Shown piece after piece: positions 9,709-18,899 of a DNA stretch of 64,000 nucleotides. The translations under genes were made by a program, and so were the position numbers. The stretch comes from Gluconacetobacter aggeris (GTDB lineage: Bacteria > Pseudomonadota > Alphaproteobacteria > Acetobacterales > Acetobacteraceae): positions 62,001-126,000 of the forward strand of contig NZ_JABEQD010000001.1 in the NCBI RefSeq assembly GCF_014174395.1, given 5' to 3'. Under the pieces are notes generated by a model that saw only the letters and a program-made list of their open reading frames with translations, had not been told where the DNA came from and did no database searches. How positions within the stretch are numbered: position 1 is the stretch's first letter; the number at the start of each line of letters is the position of its first letter.

Positions 9709-10968
9709 ATGACCTCCCTGCCCCCGACCGGCGCTGCACCTCCGATCCGCAGCCTGAGCGATGCCCGGCACATCATCGCCGCGTGCTTCCTGGGCTGGAC
9801 GCTCGATGCCTGCGATTTCTTCATCGTGCTGTTCACGCTGGACAATGTGGCCCACAGTTTCGGCACCTCGCTGGAGGCGATCCTGCTGGCGCCGACGCTG
9901 ACGCTGATCAGCCGGCCGGTCGGGGCCTATCTGTTCGGCCGGGCCGCCGACCGGTATGGGCGCCGCCCGATCCTGATGGCGACGATCGTGACCTATTCCA
10001 CCATCGAGCTGCTGTCGGCCTTCGCGCCCAACCTGACGATCTTCCTGGCGCTGCGGCTGCTGTTCGGCGTGGCGCTGGGCGGGGAATGGGGGGTCGGCAC
10101 GTCGCTGACCATGGAGACGGTGCCGCCGCACTGGCGCGGCACGGCGTCGGGCCTGTTGCAGGCGGGTTATCCGGCGGGATACCTGCTGGCGTCGCTGATG
10201 TTCCTGCTGCTGCCGGCGCTGGGGTGGCAGGGGCTGTTCGTGCTGGGGGCCTCGACCGGGCTTTCGGTCATCTATGTCGCGCTGTACGTCAAGGAAAGCC
10301 CTGTCTGGCTGGCCAGCCAGCAGCGGATGGCGGGCATGCCCCGCGCCGCCAAGCCGTCCATGCTGTCGGTCCTGCGGCGCTATCGCGGGCTGGTGGTATA
10401 TGCGGTGTGCCTGATGGCGGCATTCAATTTCTTCAGCCACGGGTCGCAGGACCTGTTTCCGAAGATCTTCCTGGCGTTGCAGCGGCACCTGCCGCACCCG
10501 ACCATTACCGTGATCGTGGTGCTGTACAATCTGGCCGCCATTGCGGGCGGGCTGTACTTCGGCGCGCTGTCGGAGCGGATCGGGCGCGCGCGCGCCATTG
10601 CGCTGGCCGCGGCGCTGGCCCTGCCGCTGCTGCCGCTATGGGCGCTTTCCACCGCGCCGGTCTGGATCGCCCTTGGCGCGGTGCTGATCCAGTTCTGCAT
10701 CCAGGGGGCCTGGGGGGTGGTGCCGGCCTATCTGAACGAACTCTCGCCCGCCGACGTGCGGGCCACCTTTCCCGGCGTGGCGTATCAGTGCGGCAATCTG
10801 ATCGCGGCCAGTACCGGGCTGATCCAGCACCGGATCGCGCTGGGCCTGGGGGGCGACCTGGCCCCGGCGCTGATGATCGTGGTGGGGGGCGCGGGCTGCG
10901 CGATCGCCCTGCTGGCCACGTTCGCGGGGCCCCGCTACCACTCGCATCTGGATGGCGCGCCGGAGTAA
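9709..10968 (+). CDS. MFS transporter, SHS (carboxylate) type
   Basis: Twelve-helix inner-membrane carrier of about 419 residues. The first loop carries the MFS signature GRAADRYGRRPILMA between helices 2 and 3, and helix 4-5 shows LLFGVALGGEWGVGTSLTMETVPPHWRGTASGLLQ, the pattern of the sialate/lactate proton symporter branch. The second half repeats it as GALSERIGRARAI. I start at MTSLPPTG (9709), preceded by an AAGGA element; an upstream in-frame start at 9649 would add a non-conserved leader. It is transcribed divergently from glgA. The substrate is probably a monocarboxylate or sugar acid, but the sequence does not settle this. Confidence 0.8.
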   Translation: MTSLPPTGAAPPIRSLSDARHIIAACFLGWTLDACDFFIVLFTLDNVAHSFGTSLEAILLAPTLTLISRPVGAYLFGRAADRYGRRPILMATIVTYSTIELLSAFAPNLTIFLALRLLFGVALGGEWGVGTSLTMETVPPHWRGTASGLLQAGYPAGYLLASLMFLLLPALGWQGLFVLGASTGLSVIYVALYVKESPVWLASQQRMAGMPRAAKPSMLSVLRRYRGLVVYAVCLMAAFNFFSHGSQDLFPKIFLALQRHLPHPTITVIVVLYNLAAIAGGLYFGALSERIGRARAIALAAALALPLLPLWALSTAPVWIALGAVLIQFCIQGAWGVVPAYLNELSPADVRATFPGVAYQCGNLIAASTGLIQHRIALGLGGDLAPALMIVVGGAGCAIALLATFAGPRYHSHLDGAPE

Positions 10969-11025
10969 TCTCCTTGCCTTGAACGCGCGGCCCCTTGCGA
11001 CGGGACGCGCGTCTGCAAGGATTGT

Positions 11026-12009
11026 TCAGGGGATGCGGACGACGATGCGCCCGCGCATCCTGCCGTCCAGCAGGGCGGCCGCCGCTTGCGGCACGTCGGC
11101 CAGCGCGATTTCGGTGACCATCGATTCCAGGCGCGTGGGGTCGGTGAGTTCGGCCAGGCGCCGCCAGGCCTCGATCCTCTGGGGCCGGGGGCACATCACG
11201 CTGTCGATGCCCACCAGCGTCACCCCGCGCAGGATGAACGGGGCCACCGTGGCCGGGAACGCCATGTCCGCCGCCAGCCCGCAGGCGGTGACCGCCCCGT
11301 TGGGCAGCATCGCGGCGCAGACATTGGCCAGCACCACGCCGCCCGCGACATCGACCGCCCCGGCCCAGTGCGCCTTTTCCAGCGGCCGGCCGGGGGTGGA
11401 GAACCCGCTGCGCGGCAGGATCTCGGCGGCGCCCAGCGCGCGCAGGTAATCCTCTTCCTCCGGCCGGCCGGTGACGGCGGCGACGTGGTAGCCCAGCCGG
11501 GCCAGCAGCATGACCGCGACGCTGCCCACCCCGCCCGAGGCGCCGGTGACCAGCACCGGGCCGCGCTCCGGCGTCAGGCCCTGCCGTTCCAGCGCCATCA
11601 CGCACAGCATGGCGGTATAGCCGGCGGTGCCGATCGCCATGGCCTGCCGCGTGGTGAAGGCCTCGGGCAGTTGCACCAGCCAGTCGCCCTTGACCCGTGC
11701 CCGGCCGGCCAGCCCGCCCCACCAGCGTTCGCCCACACCCCAGCCGTTCAGCACCACCCGGGTGCCGGGCGGGATGTCGGCGCGGGCCGAGAGTTCGACC
11801 ACGCCCGCGAAATCGATGCCGGGCACCATGGGGAATTGCCGCACGATGGGCCCGCGCCCGGTGATGGCCAGGGCATCCTTGTAATTGAGCGTCGACCATT
11901 CGACGCGCACCGTCACGTCGCCATCGGGCAGGCGGGCGTCCTCGACCGAGCGGACATGGACCGTCTGTGCCCCGTCTTCGGATTTCTCGATCATCACCGC
12001 GTCGAACAT
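11026..12009 (-). CDS. acuI: Acrylyl-CoA reductase-type NADPH oxidoreductase (AcuI/YhdH family)
   Basis: Zinc-free medium-chain dehydrogenase that reduces acrylyl-CoA or related enoyl compounds with NADPH. About 327 residues, the family length (324-330). Seen: [20 protein letters not shown] near 45, [10 protein letters not shown] near 65, the Rossmann stretch [23 protein letters not shown] near 150, and the YhdH-type ending VVRIP. ATG 12009 has GGAGA ten bases upstream, so I reject the longer frame to 12168. It follows the tetR gene by 19 bp on the same strand, so the two are one operon. In Rhodobacter the pair acuR-acuI has this composition; that parallel is inference. Confidence 0.85.
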   Translation of the reverse strand: MFDAVMIEKSEDGAQTVHVRSVEDARLPDGDVTVRVEWSTLNYKDALAITGRGPIVRQFPMVPGIDFAGVVELSARADIPPGTRVVLNGWGVGERWWGGLAGRARVKGDWLVQLPEAFTTRQAMAIGTAGYTAMLCVMALERQGLTPERGPVLVTGASGGVGSVAVMLLARLGYHVAAVTGRPEEEDYLRALGAAEILPRSGFSTPGRPLEKAHWAGAVDVAGGVVLANVCAAMLPNGAVTACGLAADMAFPATVAPFILRGVTLVGIDSVMCPRPQRIEAWRRLAELTDPTRLESMVTEIALADVPQAAAALLDGRMRGRIVVRIP

Positions 12010-12028
12010 TGTCTGATCTCCCATTCTG

Positions 12029-12643
12029 CTAAAGGCGCACCAGGGCGGTGAACCCGTCCAGGAACAGGTCCAGCGGCCGGGCCGAGCGTTCCAGCCGGGC
12101 GCGCAGCACCGCACCTTCCCACCCGGTCCAGAAGAAGGCCGCGTAGTGCCGCGCGGCCGGGTCGCCATACTGTTCGGCCAGGCAGGCGGCCAGCCTTGCC
12201 TCCCACGACGCCAGCACCGTGGCCAGCGCCTGGCGATAAGTCTCGGGCAGCACCGCCAGTTCCTGACCCAGATTGCCGATCAGGCAGCCGCGCCGGAAAT
12301 CGTGCCGGGCCATGCCGGCCGCCGCATCGGCCACGAAATGGCGCACGCGCTCCAGCGGCGGGACCTGCGCCTGGCCCAGCCAGCGGTCCAGCCTGGCCGT
12401 GAAATAGGCGGCGTAGCTGTCGATCAGCGCCAGGCCGAAGGCCTCCTTGCTGTCGAAATAATGATAGAACGAGCCTTTTGGCACGCCGGCGGCGCGGAGG
12501 AGCCCGTCCAGGCCGGTGGCCGTGAACCCTTGCTCGGTCAACGCAGCGACGCCGGCGCGGATGAGCTGTTCGCGCGTTTGCGCGGGGCCGTCTGGCGCGC
12601 GCGGGGGGCGGCCGCGCCGGCGGGGAGGTGAAGCGGCATTCAT
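12029..12643 (-). CDS. TetR-family repressor (AcuR/NemR-like)
   Basis: DNA-binding repressor of 204 residues. The TetR helix-turn-helix lies at about residues 25-70 ([20 protein letters not shown], then [26 protein letters not shown]). A basic [10 protein letters not shown] leader precedes it, as in AcuR/NemR proteins. It is upstream of and co-transcribed with the acuI-type reductase. A perfect palindrome sits 12 bp before its start, so autoregulation is likely. The ligand may be an unsaturated or electrophilic carbonyl compound, judged only from the gene it controls. Confidence 0.85.
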   Translation of the reverse strand: MNAASPPRRRGRPPRAPDGPAQTREQLIRAGVAALTEQGFTATGLDGLLRAAGVPKGSFYHYFDSKEAFGLALIDSYAAYFTARLDRWLGQAQVPPLERVRHFVADAAAGMARHDFRRGCLIGNLGQELAVLPETYRQALATVLASWEARLAACLAEQYGDPAARHYAAFFWTGWEGAVLRARLERSARPLDLFLDGFTALVRL

Positions 12644-12654
12644 GACGGATTTAC

Positions 12655-12669
12655 TAGACCGATCGTCTA
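12655..12669. promoter_or_regulatory. TetR operator for tetR-acuI
   Basis: TAGAC-CGATC-GTCTA, a palindrome immediately upstream of the tetR start. It resembles the TAGACC/GGTCTA boxes bound by NemR-type TetR regulators (known from that family). No other copy is obvious in the neighbourhood. The stretch from here to 12866 holds no gene I can support. Confidence 0.6.
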
Positions 12670-12866
12670 TTAAATGCCAGCGGACTTTTCAGGGTGAGTG
12701 GTGCCAGCCTGCCCGCTGGCATTCTGCGGCGCCCGTAAATTTCTGCCCGCTATTGGGGGGAGGAATCGCCATGGCTCCGATGGAGCCGGATGCCACCTGA
12801 CGGATGCCCGTCCTGTGGATTTGTGCCATAGTTCCAGCCCATGAGGGGTCTTTGGGGATCTGACCG

Positions 12867-13160
12867 ATGAAGCCGTCCGAAATATTGGCCAGCAAGCGGG
12901 ACATCATCCGGGACATGATTCTGGCCACCCGTTTCGCCCGAAATCCGCGCCTGTTCGGCTCGGTGGCGCACGGGGACGACCGGCCCGATAGTGACGTGGA
13001 TATCCTGGTGGACGTGACGCCGGATGTGACGCTGTTCGACCTTGGCGGCTTGCAGGAGCAGTTGCAGGATGTGCTGGGCTTACAGGTTGACCTGTTGACG
13101 CCGGGCGACATCAAATCTTCCCTTCGGGCGCGCATCCTGTCCGATTGCGTCGCCCTGTGA
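12867..13160 (+). CDS. mntA: MntA-type nucleotidyltransferase antitoxin
   Basis: Minimal nucleotidyltransferase of 97 residues that neutralises HepT by transferring AMP to a tyrosine of the toxin (established for the MntA-HepT family). The fold signature G31-S32 followed by D43-x-D45 (FGSVAHGDDRPDSDVDILV) gives the canonical GSx10DxD. The stop TGA shares its A with the ATG of hepT (TGATG), so the pair is translationally coupled with the antitoxin first. Roles in plasmid maintenance or phage defence are known for relatives. Confidence 0.88.
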   Translation: MKPSEILASKRDIIRDMILATRFARNPRLFGSVAHGDDRPDSDVDILVDVTPDVTLFDLGGLQEQLQDVLGLQVDLLTPGDIKSSLRARILSDCVAL

Positions 13161-13501
13161 TGCGGAAGGATATCAGCGAACTGCTCGGGCAAATTCTGGA
13201 AGGTGCCGACAAGGCGCTTGCCTATACCGCCGGGATGACGCGGGAACAGTTCCTGGCCAATGCGCTGGTCAAGGATGCCACGGTTCTGGCCTTTATCATC
13301 ATCGGGGAAACTTCTGCCAAAATTCTGCGCGACTTCCCGGATTTCGTGGATGATGGCATTCCGTTGAAGAGCATGCGCGGTATCCGAAACCGAATAACCC
13401 ACGGATATTTCAATACAGACTTCGATATCGTCTGGAACACCGTTCAAACTGATTTGCCGCAACTGAAAGAGAAGATAACAATCATGCTGAAAGGACGTTG
13501 A
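13160..13501 (+). CDS. hepT: HepT-family HEPN ribonuclease toxin
   Basis: HEPN-fold RNase toxin of 113 residues. The catalytic Rx4HxY motif is R76-NRIT-H81-G-Y83 (RNRITHGY), with the tyrosine being the residue AMPylated by MntA in characterised pairs. The start at 13160 is fixed by the TGATG overlap with mntA; the frame is open a little further upstream. All catalytic residues are intact, so the toxin should be active. A dispersed repeat begins 115 bp downstream. Confidence 0.88.
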   Translation: MRKDISELLGQILEGADKALAYTAGMTREQFLANALVKDATVLAFIIIGETSAKILRDFPDFVDDGIPLKSMRGIRNRITHGYFNTDFDIVWNTVQTDLPQLKEKITIMLKGR

Positions 13502-13616
13502 TCGTCCTTTCTTTCGGGCGACTCGATAGATAACGGTACCATGTCCCTTCTCCCGAAAGTTGCGGGATGAACGGTCTGGTTCTTTCCCTCCGCCCGTGAC
13601 GGCGCCGGGTTACGTC

Positions 13617-13782
13617 AGAGCCTGTTTGGAAATGCGTGCTGGTGAGCGAGAGTGGCCCGGAACAGGTCGCGCCCGTCGTGTGTTTCCGAGCATCGGAGCG
13701 GAGCGGCCTTGATGGAAGTGAGCACCGAAGCGCAGGCAACGCGTGCTGGATCGCCGCCAGCCCGCATTTGCGGTCAGGCTCT
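13617..13782. repeat. Dispersed palindrome-ended repeat, copy 2 (166 bp, longest)
   Basis: Fills most of the 384-bp gap between hepT and hipB; the rest holds only the hip promoter region. The left arm begins AGAGCCTGTTTGGAAATG (the TTTGG type) while the right arm ends CGGTCAGGCTCT (the ACCG type), so this copy is a hybrid of both end types. The interior (about 13679-13760) matches copy 1 closely: shared GCATCGGAGCGGAGCGGCC and AGCACCGAAGCGCAGGCAAC. Confidence 0.82.
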
Positions 13783-13811
13783 CAGAGATCATATTCGATC
13801 GCTGTATGCAC

Positions 13812-13840
13812 TTGATCACGGCATGGTGGGTTCATACATC
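13812..13840 (+). promoter_or_regulatory. Possible promoter of hipBA
   Basis: TTGATC at 13812-13817 and TACATC at 13835-13840 with a 17-bp spacer, 46 bp upstream of the hipB start. This fits a sigma70 promoter loosely (about 4 of 6 matches per box). No classical HipB operator palindrome could be confirmed. Confidence 0.25.
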
Positions 13841-13885
13841 AGATATGAGCGATTATGCGGTGGATAGGGTCTCAAGAGATCAAAT

Positions 13886-14200
13886 ATGAGCTATTTCAGC
13901 TTACCCAGGACGGCTGCGGAAGTGCAGGATGAGATTGCGGCGTCCGCCCGGGCGCGGCGGCTGGCAAGGAATCTGACGCAGGACGAACTCGCCCGGCGGT
14001 CTGGTGTGGCGATCGCGACGCTTCGGCGGTTTGAGGGCGGCGGACCGGCGAGCCTGTCAACGGTTCTGGCCATCGCGGAAGCGCTTGAGGCGCTCGACGG
14101 GTTTTCCACGCTTTTTCCGCTGCCCGAAGCGAAATCGCTGGATGAATTGGACGCTTCTGCCCGGCGGCGCCGTCGCGCAGCCGGGCGGAAAAAAGGATGA
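13886..14200 (+). CDS. hipB: HipB-type antitoxin, XRE-family regulator
   Basis: Small DNA-binding antitoxin of 104 residues with a Cro/C1 helix-turn-helix at about 20-75 (ARARRLARNLTQDELARRSG, then VAIATLRRFEGG) and a basic C-terminal tail (ARRRRRAAGRKKG). It precedes hipA with a 4-base overlap (ATGA at 14197), the standard antitoxin-toxin order. It is expected to repress its own promoter together with HipA, as in E. coli. Confidence 0.85.
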   Translation: MSYFSLPRTAAEVQDEIAASARARRLARNLTQDELARRSGVAIATLRRFEGGGPASLSTVLAIAEALEALDGFSTLFPLPEAKSLDELDASARRRRRAAGRKKG

Positions 14201-15435
14201 TACGGCGGCTTTCGGTGCATCTGGACTTCGGCTGTGGCGCCGAACCGCGCCGGGTGGGAACGCTTGGTCGGGACGAGGCCCGTCGGAGTGCGGCTTTTGA
14301 ATGGGATGCGGGCTTTGCGGCGAGCCCCCTGCCCGTCTCGCCGGTCGCCAGGATTGCCTATGATGGCTTGCTGCGGCCGAATGCGGGGCGTGGCGCGCGC
14401 CTGCCCGCGCTGTTCGAAGACAGCCTGCCGGATGGGTGGGGCCGGCTGCTGCTGGATCGGGAAATCGCGGCACGCGGCATCAGTCGCGCGGAGATCGGGG
14501 ACCTGGAAAGGCTGGCCATGATCGGCCGCCATGGTGCCGGCGCCCTGACATATATGCCCGAGACCGGCGGTCAGCCGATCGGGGTCATCGATCTGGGCTG
14601 GTTCGAGGAGATCATTCCGCATGTCGAGGATGGTGCCTCGGCGGCGGACCTCTCCCGGTTGCGCATCATTTCGGGTGGCAGCCAGGGGGCGCGGCCCAAA
14701 TTCATGGCGCAGATCCATGAAGACATGCGCACGCTGCGGGATCATCGCGCTTCTGTCTCCGAGGGGTGGAGGCAGGTGCTGATCAAGGGACGCGGCTCGT
14801 CCGATCCGGTCGGTGCCGTTCAGGCGGAGATCGGCTATGGCGCCCTTATGCGGAGGGCCGGCATCGACGTCAGCGGGATGTTTGCGCTGGAAGGTGTCCG
14901 GGAGTGCTTTTTTGCGACCGAGCGGTTCGACCGGCCGGGTGCGGGGCGCCTGCATATGGCGAGCGTCGCGGGGCTGCTCGACAGCGGAATGGCGCATGGG
15001 ATGCTCGACTATATCGATCTGGTCAGGCTCACCAAGCTGTTGTGCGGGAGAGCGGATGCCGTCGAGCAGGTTTTTCGGCGCATGGTGTTCAATGTACGCG
15101 CGCTCAATCGGGATGATCACGTTCGCAACCATGCGTTCCTCATGAACGCGGAGGGAGAATGGTCGCTGGCCCCGGCCTATGATGTCTCGTTCTCGGAGGG
15201 GCCCGGGGGGGAGCATTCGATATCGGTTGGCGGCGAGGGCCGCATGCCTGGGAAAGAGGCGATGGCCAGGGTCGCGCACATAGCCGGGATCAGGCCTGCG
15301 CGGCGGGATGCGATTATCGAGGAGGTCGATGCGTCGCTTGCCGGATGGCGTGCGATCGCGACCGATCATGACGTGCCGCAGCGGATGATCCGGCAGATCG
15401 AACATGAGATCGCGAACGCGCGTCGTTGGGCGTAG
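14197..15435 (+). CDS. hipA: HipA-type serine/threonine kinase toxin
   Basis: Kinase toxin of 412 residues that in known cases phosphorylates a tRNA synthetase and causes dormancy. Seen: an N-terminal HipA-N domain, LFEDSLPDGWGRLLLDR near 75, the glycine-rich ISGGSQGARPK near 160, WRQVLIKG, the catalytic loop N304-RDDHVRNHAF (catalytic Asp 306/307, Asn 311) and APAYDVSF with the Mg-binding Asp 329. All kinase residues are present, so it looks functional. Coupled to hipB by ATGA. The target cannot be read from sequence. Confidence 0.88.
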   Translation: MIRRLSVHLDFGCGAEPRRVGTLGRDEARRSAAFEWDAGFAASPLPVSPVARIAYDGLLRPNAGRGARLPALFEDSLPDGWGRLLLDREIAARGISRAEIGDLERLAMIGRHGAGALTYMPETGGQPIGVIDLGWFEEIIPHVEDGASAADLSRLRIISGGSQGARPKFMAQIHEDMRTLRDHRASVSEGWRQVLIKGRGSSDPVGAVQAEIGYGALMRRAGIDVSGMFALEGVRECFFATERFDRPGAGRLHMASVAGLLDSGMAHGMLDYIDLVRLTKLLCGRADAVEQVFRRMVFNVRALNRDDHVRNHAFLMNAEGEWSLAPAYDVSFSEGPGGEHSISVGGEGRMPGKEAMARVAHIAGIRPARRDAIIEEVDASLAGWRAIATDHDVPQRMIRQIEHEIANARRWA

Positions 15436-15445
15436 GGCCCGTTTT

Positions 15446-15576
15446 AGAGGCTGACCGGACATATGGGCTGGTGCGCGGGTGCGGCCCGGAGGGCCGCGCC
15501 CGGGGTTGCGTTTCCGAGTATCGGGAACGCGGCCCTGATGAAAGCGAGCGCCGCAGCACGGGGCCGGGTTAGCCGA
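15446..15576. repeat. Dispersed repeat, decayed copy 3
   Basis: Between hipA and acnB. It retains GAGGCTGACCGGACAT at the left, GCTGGTGCGCGGG as in copy 2, and GTTTCCGAGTATCGGGAACGCGGCC followed by TGATGAAAGCGAGC, all recognisable from the interiors of copies 1 and 2. The right arm no longer pairs well. No other feature is seen in 15436-15661. Confidence 0.55.
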
Positions 15577-15661
15577 AAATCCGTATCAGGCGTGGCAACG
15601 TGCCAGACAGGACTCCGTCACGGATGCCGAACGGCCAGACCCGGGGACCAGATACCTCGTA

Positions 15662-18451
15662 TCAGTAATGGACAGACAAGGAATCGATCGGCGTCGCCTT
15701 TGGCGGAGCGAACGTGGTCAGATCGATCCCTTCGACGGCAGCCTTGTATTCCTCATTGCTCGGCATCCGGCCCAGGATCGCCGACAACACCACGACCGGG
15801 GTGGAGGCCAGAAGCGATTCACCCTTCTTCTCGCCGGAATCCTCGACGACGCGTCCCTGGAACAGGCGGGTCGACGTCGCCAGGACGGTATCGCCCTTTT
15901 CGGCCTTCTCCTGGTTGCCCATGCACAGGTTGCAGCCCGGACGTTCCAGATAGAGGATGTTCTCGTATTCGGTCCGCGCGGTGGCCTTCGGCAGCAGGTC
16001 GTTGAATTCGAAGCCGGAATAGCGCTCGAGGATTTCCCAATCCCCTTCGGTCTTCAGTTCGTCGATGATGTTGTAGGTCGGGGCGGCGACGACCAGCGGT
16101 GCCTTGAACTCCACCTTTCCCTGCGCCTTCTCCAGATTCTTGAGCATCTGGGCCACGATTTTCATGTCGCCCTTGTGCACCATGCAGGAGCCCACGAAAC
16201 CAAGGTCCACCTTCTTGTTACCGCCATAGTACGAAACCGGGCGGATCGTGTCGTGGGTGTAGCGCTTGGACACGTCGGGGTTGTTCACGTCGGGATCGGC
16301 GATCATCGGCTCGTCGATCAGATCGAGATCGACCACGACCTCGGCAAAATATTTCGCATTGTCATCGGGCGCCAGCGCGGGCTTTTCGCCCGAGCGGATC
16401 TCGGCAATGCGCCTGTCGGCCTTGGCGATCAGGCCCTTCAGCGTGCCCGCGGCATTTTCCATGCCCTTGTCGATCATGATCTGGATGCGCGACTTGGCGA
16501 TTTCCAGCGATTCGATCAGCGGCTCGTCCTGCGAGATGCAGATCGCCGCCTTGGCCTTCATCTCGGCTGTCCAGTCGGTGAAGGTGAAGGCCTGGTCGGC
16601 GAGCAGCGTGCCGATATGCACTTCGATGACGCGGCCCTGGAAGACGTTGTCGCCGCATTGCTTGAGCATCTGCGCCTGGGTCGCGTGCACCACGTCACGG
16701 AAGTCCATGTGCGGCTGCATCGTGCCCTTGAACGTGACCTTGACCGATTGCGGGATCGGCATCGTCGCCTCGCCCGTGGCCAGTGCCAGGGCCACGGTGC
16801 CGGAGTCGGCGCCGAAGGCCACGCCCTTGGACATGCGGGTATGGCTGTCGCCGCCGATGATGATCGCCCAATCATCCACGGTGATGTCGTTCAGCACCTT
16901 GTGAATCACGTCCGTCATCGCGTGATAGACGCCCTTGGGGTCGCGCGCGGTGATCAGGCCGAAATCGTTCATGAATTTCATGAGCTTCGGGATGTTCGCC
17001 TGGGCCTTCTTGTCCCAGACGGATGCCGTGTGGCAGCCCGACTGGTATGCGCCATCCACGAGCGGCGAGATGACGGTGGCCGCCATCGCCTCAAGCTCCT
17101 GCGCCGTCATCAGGCCGGTCGTGTCCTGGGAGCCGACGATATTCACCTTCACCCGGACATCCGACCCCGCATGCAGGACCTTGCCCGGCGCCACGCCGAC
17201 GGCGTTGCGGTTGAAGATCTTCTCGACCGCGGTCAGGCCCTGATCCTTGACCGTGATCTCCTTGTTCGGTGCGAAGACGGGGGTCGCTTCGATCCCCAGT
17301 GCCTGGGCCGCGAATGTCTGGAGCTTCTTGCCGAAGACGATGGCGTAGGAGCTGCCCGCCTTCATGAACTCCATCTTCTGGGGCGTGAACGCGGCGGCGA
17401 CATCGACCAGCTCGTTGCCGGTCTCGTCGCGGAGCTGCTTGTTCTTCACGTCGATCTTCAGGACGGTGCCGGTCTCGACCGAGTATTTCTGCTCGAGGAT
17501 GGGATTGCCGTCGTTATTGAGGATCGGCTTGCCGTCCGCGCCGGCCTTCTTGACCCAGTTCTTAAGGTTCAGGCCGATGCCGCCGGTCACGTCGACCGTG
17601 GTCGCGAAGATCGGCGAGATGCCGTTGGTACCCGCGACGACAGGAGCGAAATTGACAAAGGGAACGTAGGGGCTGGCCTGCTTGCCGGTCCAGAGCGCCA
17701 CGTTGTTCACGCCCGACATGCGCGACGAGCCGACGCCCATCGTGCCTTTTTCGGCGATCATCATCACCCGCTTGCCGGGGTGCTGCTTCTGCAGCGCGAC
17801 GATTTCCCGCTGGGCTTCCGGCGAAATCATGCATTTGCCGTGCAGCTCGCGGTCCGAGCGCGAATGCGCCTGGTTGCCCGGCGACAGGAGGTCAGTCGAG
17901 ATATCGCCTTCGGCCGCGACGAAGGTCACGACCTTGATCTCGTCCTCGACATCCGGAAGCTTGGTGAAGAATTCGGCCCTGGCATAGCTCTCGAGCACGT
18001 CCTTCGCGATGGCGTTGCCCGCCTTGAAGGCGTCGCGCAGCCGGAACATGTCGGCGTCATAGAGGAAGACCTGGGTCTTCAGCACCTCGCCCGCCTGCTC
18101 GGCGATCGGGCCGTTATCGCCGAGGGCGATGTCAAGCAGCACCTCGATCGAGGGGCCGCCCTTCATGTGCGACAGCAGCTCGAGGGCGAAGGCGGGAGTG
18201 ATCTCCGGGACGACCGCCTCACCCAGGACGATCTTCTTCAGGAACGCCGCCTTGACGCCGGCGGCGCTCGTGGTGCCGGGCAGCGTGTTGTAAATGAAGA
18301 ACTTGAGGGCATCTGCCCGGTGTTCGTTACCGGCGTCCTCGATCAACGTGATGATGTCACGGACGAGCGCGCCGTCGTCGATCGGCTTGGGAGCGAGCCC
18401 CTGATTTGCTCTGTCCTTGATTTCGGTCAGGTAATCTGAATAGGCGTTCAT
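15662..18451 (-). CDS. acnB: Aconitate hydratase B
   Basis: TCA-cycle [4Fe-4S] enzyme interconverting citrate and isocitrate, here 929 residues. Domain order is AcnB-specific: an N-terminal HEAT-like region (1-160), the swivel domain, then the three catalytic domains. Cluster and substrate motifs seen are GDSHTRMSKGVAFGADSG near 570, FVGSCMVHKGDMK near 745 and the cysteine pair in GCNLCMGNQ (C840, C843). It is monocistronic and longer than E. coli AcnB by about 60 residues. Aconitase supports the acetic-acid-tolerant TCA cycle of these bacteria (known), but AcnB as such is widespread. Confidence 0.95.
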   Translation of the reverse strand: MNAYSDYLTEIKDRANQGLAPKPIDDGALVRDIITLIEDAGNEHRADALKFFIYNTLPGTTSAAGVKAAFLKKIVLGEAVVPEITPAFALELLSHMKGGPSIEVLLDIALGDNGPIAEQAGEVLKTQVFLYDADMFRLRDAFKAGNAIAKDVLESYARAEFFTKLPDVEDEIKVVTFVAAEGDISTDLLSPGNQAHSRSDRELHGKCMISPEAQREIVALQKQHPGKRVMMIAEKGTMGVGSSRMSGVNNVALWTGKQASPYVPFVNFAPVVAGTNGISPIFATTVDVTGGIGLNLKNWVKKAGADGKPILNNDGNPILEQKYSVETGTVLKIDVKNKQLRDETGNELVDVAAAFTPQKMEFMKAGSSYAIVFGKKLQTFAAQALGIEATPVFAPNKEITVKDQGLTAVEKIFNRNAVGVAPGKVLHAGSDVRVKVNIVGSQDTTGLMTAQELEAMAATVISPLVDGAYQSGCHTASVWDKKAQANIPKLMKFMNDFGLITARDPKGVYHAMTDVIHKVLNDITVDDWAIIIGGDSHTRMSKGVAFGADSGTVALALATGEATMPIPQSVKVTFKGTMQPHMDFRDVVHATQAQMLKQCGDNVFQGRVIEVHIGTLLADQAFTFTDWTAEMKAKAAICISQDEPLIESLEIAKSRIQIMIDKGMENAAGTLKGLIAKADRRIAEIRSGEKPALAPDDNAKYFAEVVVDLDLIDEPMIADPDVNNPDVSKRYTHDTIRPVSYYGGNKKVDLGFVGSCMVHKGDMKIVAQMLKNLEKAQGKVEFKAPLVVAAPTYNIIDELKTEGDWEILERYSGFEFNDLLPKATARTEYENILYLERPGCNLCMGNQEKAEKGDTVLATSTRLFQGRVVEDSGEKKGESLLASTPVVVLSAILGRMPSNEEYKAAVEGIDLTTFAPPKATPIDSLSVHY

Positions 18452-18597
18452 CGCAATCCCAACGTCATTGAGGTGTATGGGCCTGAAATGCGGCCCCGCA
18501 AACCGGACATGGTCAAGTCGGCTTAAGGTTCGGACCCCAGTTACGCCAACCCCTGCCGACTGACAAGGCAGGGCATTTCAACAAAAATAGAACAAAA

Positions 18598-18894
18598 ATG
18601 GCACTTGAATTCAGCATTGACCGCTTAAAAACGGCAATTCACATGCTTACTGGATTGGAAGATACAAATCACCAATCCTACCATACTGGGTTTCCCGATC
18701 TGACCGATGACGCAGCATTTGTCATTTCAATTTTTCGGCACTGGCAATCTATTCGCGACGACTCAGAGCCTGTTTGGAAATGCGCGTCGGATCGCCACCA
18801 GCGCGCATTTCCAAACAGGCTCTTACAAACAGGGCGGAAGCGGCTGTCCGGCATCGGCGATGACATGGCCGAGGCCCCGCAAACCAGCCTATAG
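18598..18894 (+). pseudogene. Small unknown reading frame invaded by a dispersed repeat
   Basis: The first 55 codons (MALEFSIDRLKTAIHMLTGL onward, to HWQSIRDD) lie in DNA of visibly lower G+C and look protein-like. From codon 56 the frame runs through repeat copy 4 and the tail (KCASDRHQRAFPNRL...) is repeat-derived. This suggests a small gene whose 3' end was replaced by insertion. I do not recognise the protein, and there is no clear ribosome binding site. Together with the repeat it explains the 448-bp gap between acnB and the next gene. Confidence 0.3.
18765..18823. repeat. Dispersed palindrome-ended repeat, copy 4 (59 bp, compact)
   Basis: Perfect 22-bp inverted repeat, left arm AGAGCCTGTTTGGAAATGCG and right arm CATTTCCAAACAGGCTCT, around a 15-bp loop. 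This is the TTTGG end type on both sides. It would form a very stable hairpin in RNA and is the shortest form of the family together with copy 6. Confidence 0.85.
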
Positions 18895-18899
18895 AACTG

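Noticed and set aside
13482-13739. Minus-strand frame starting MPALRCSLPSRPLRS
   Set aside because: Lies within repeat copy 2; no ribosome binding site and no homology beyond the repeat.
15668-18439. A 923-codon frame antisense to acnB
   Set aside because: It mirrors acnB codon structure (GC-rich third positions), is His/Arg/Asp-repetitive and has no protein family character.
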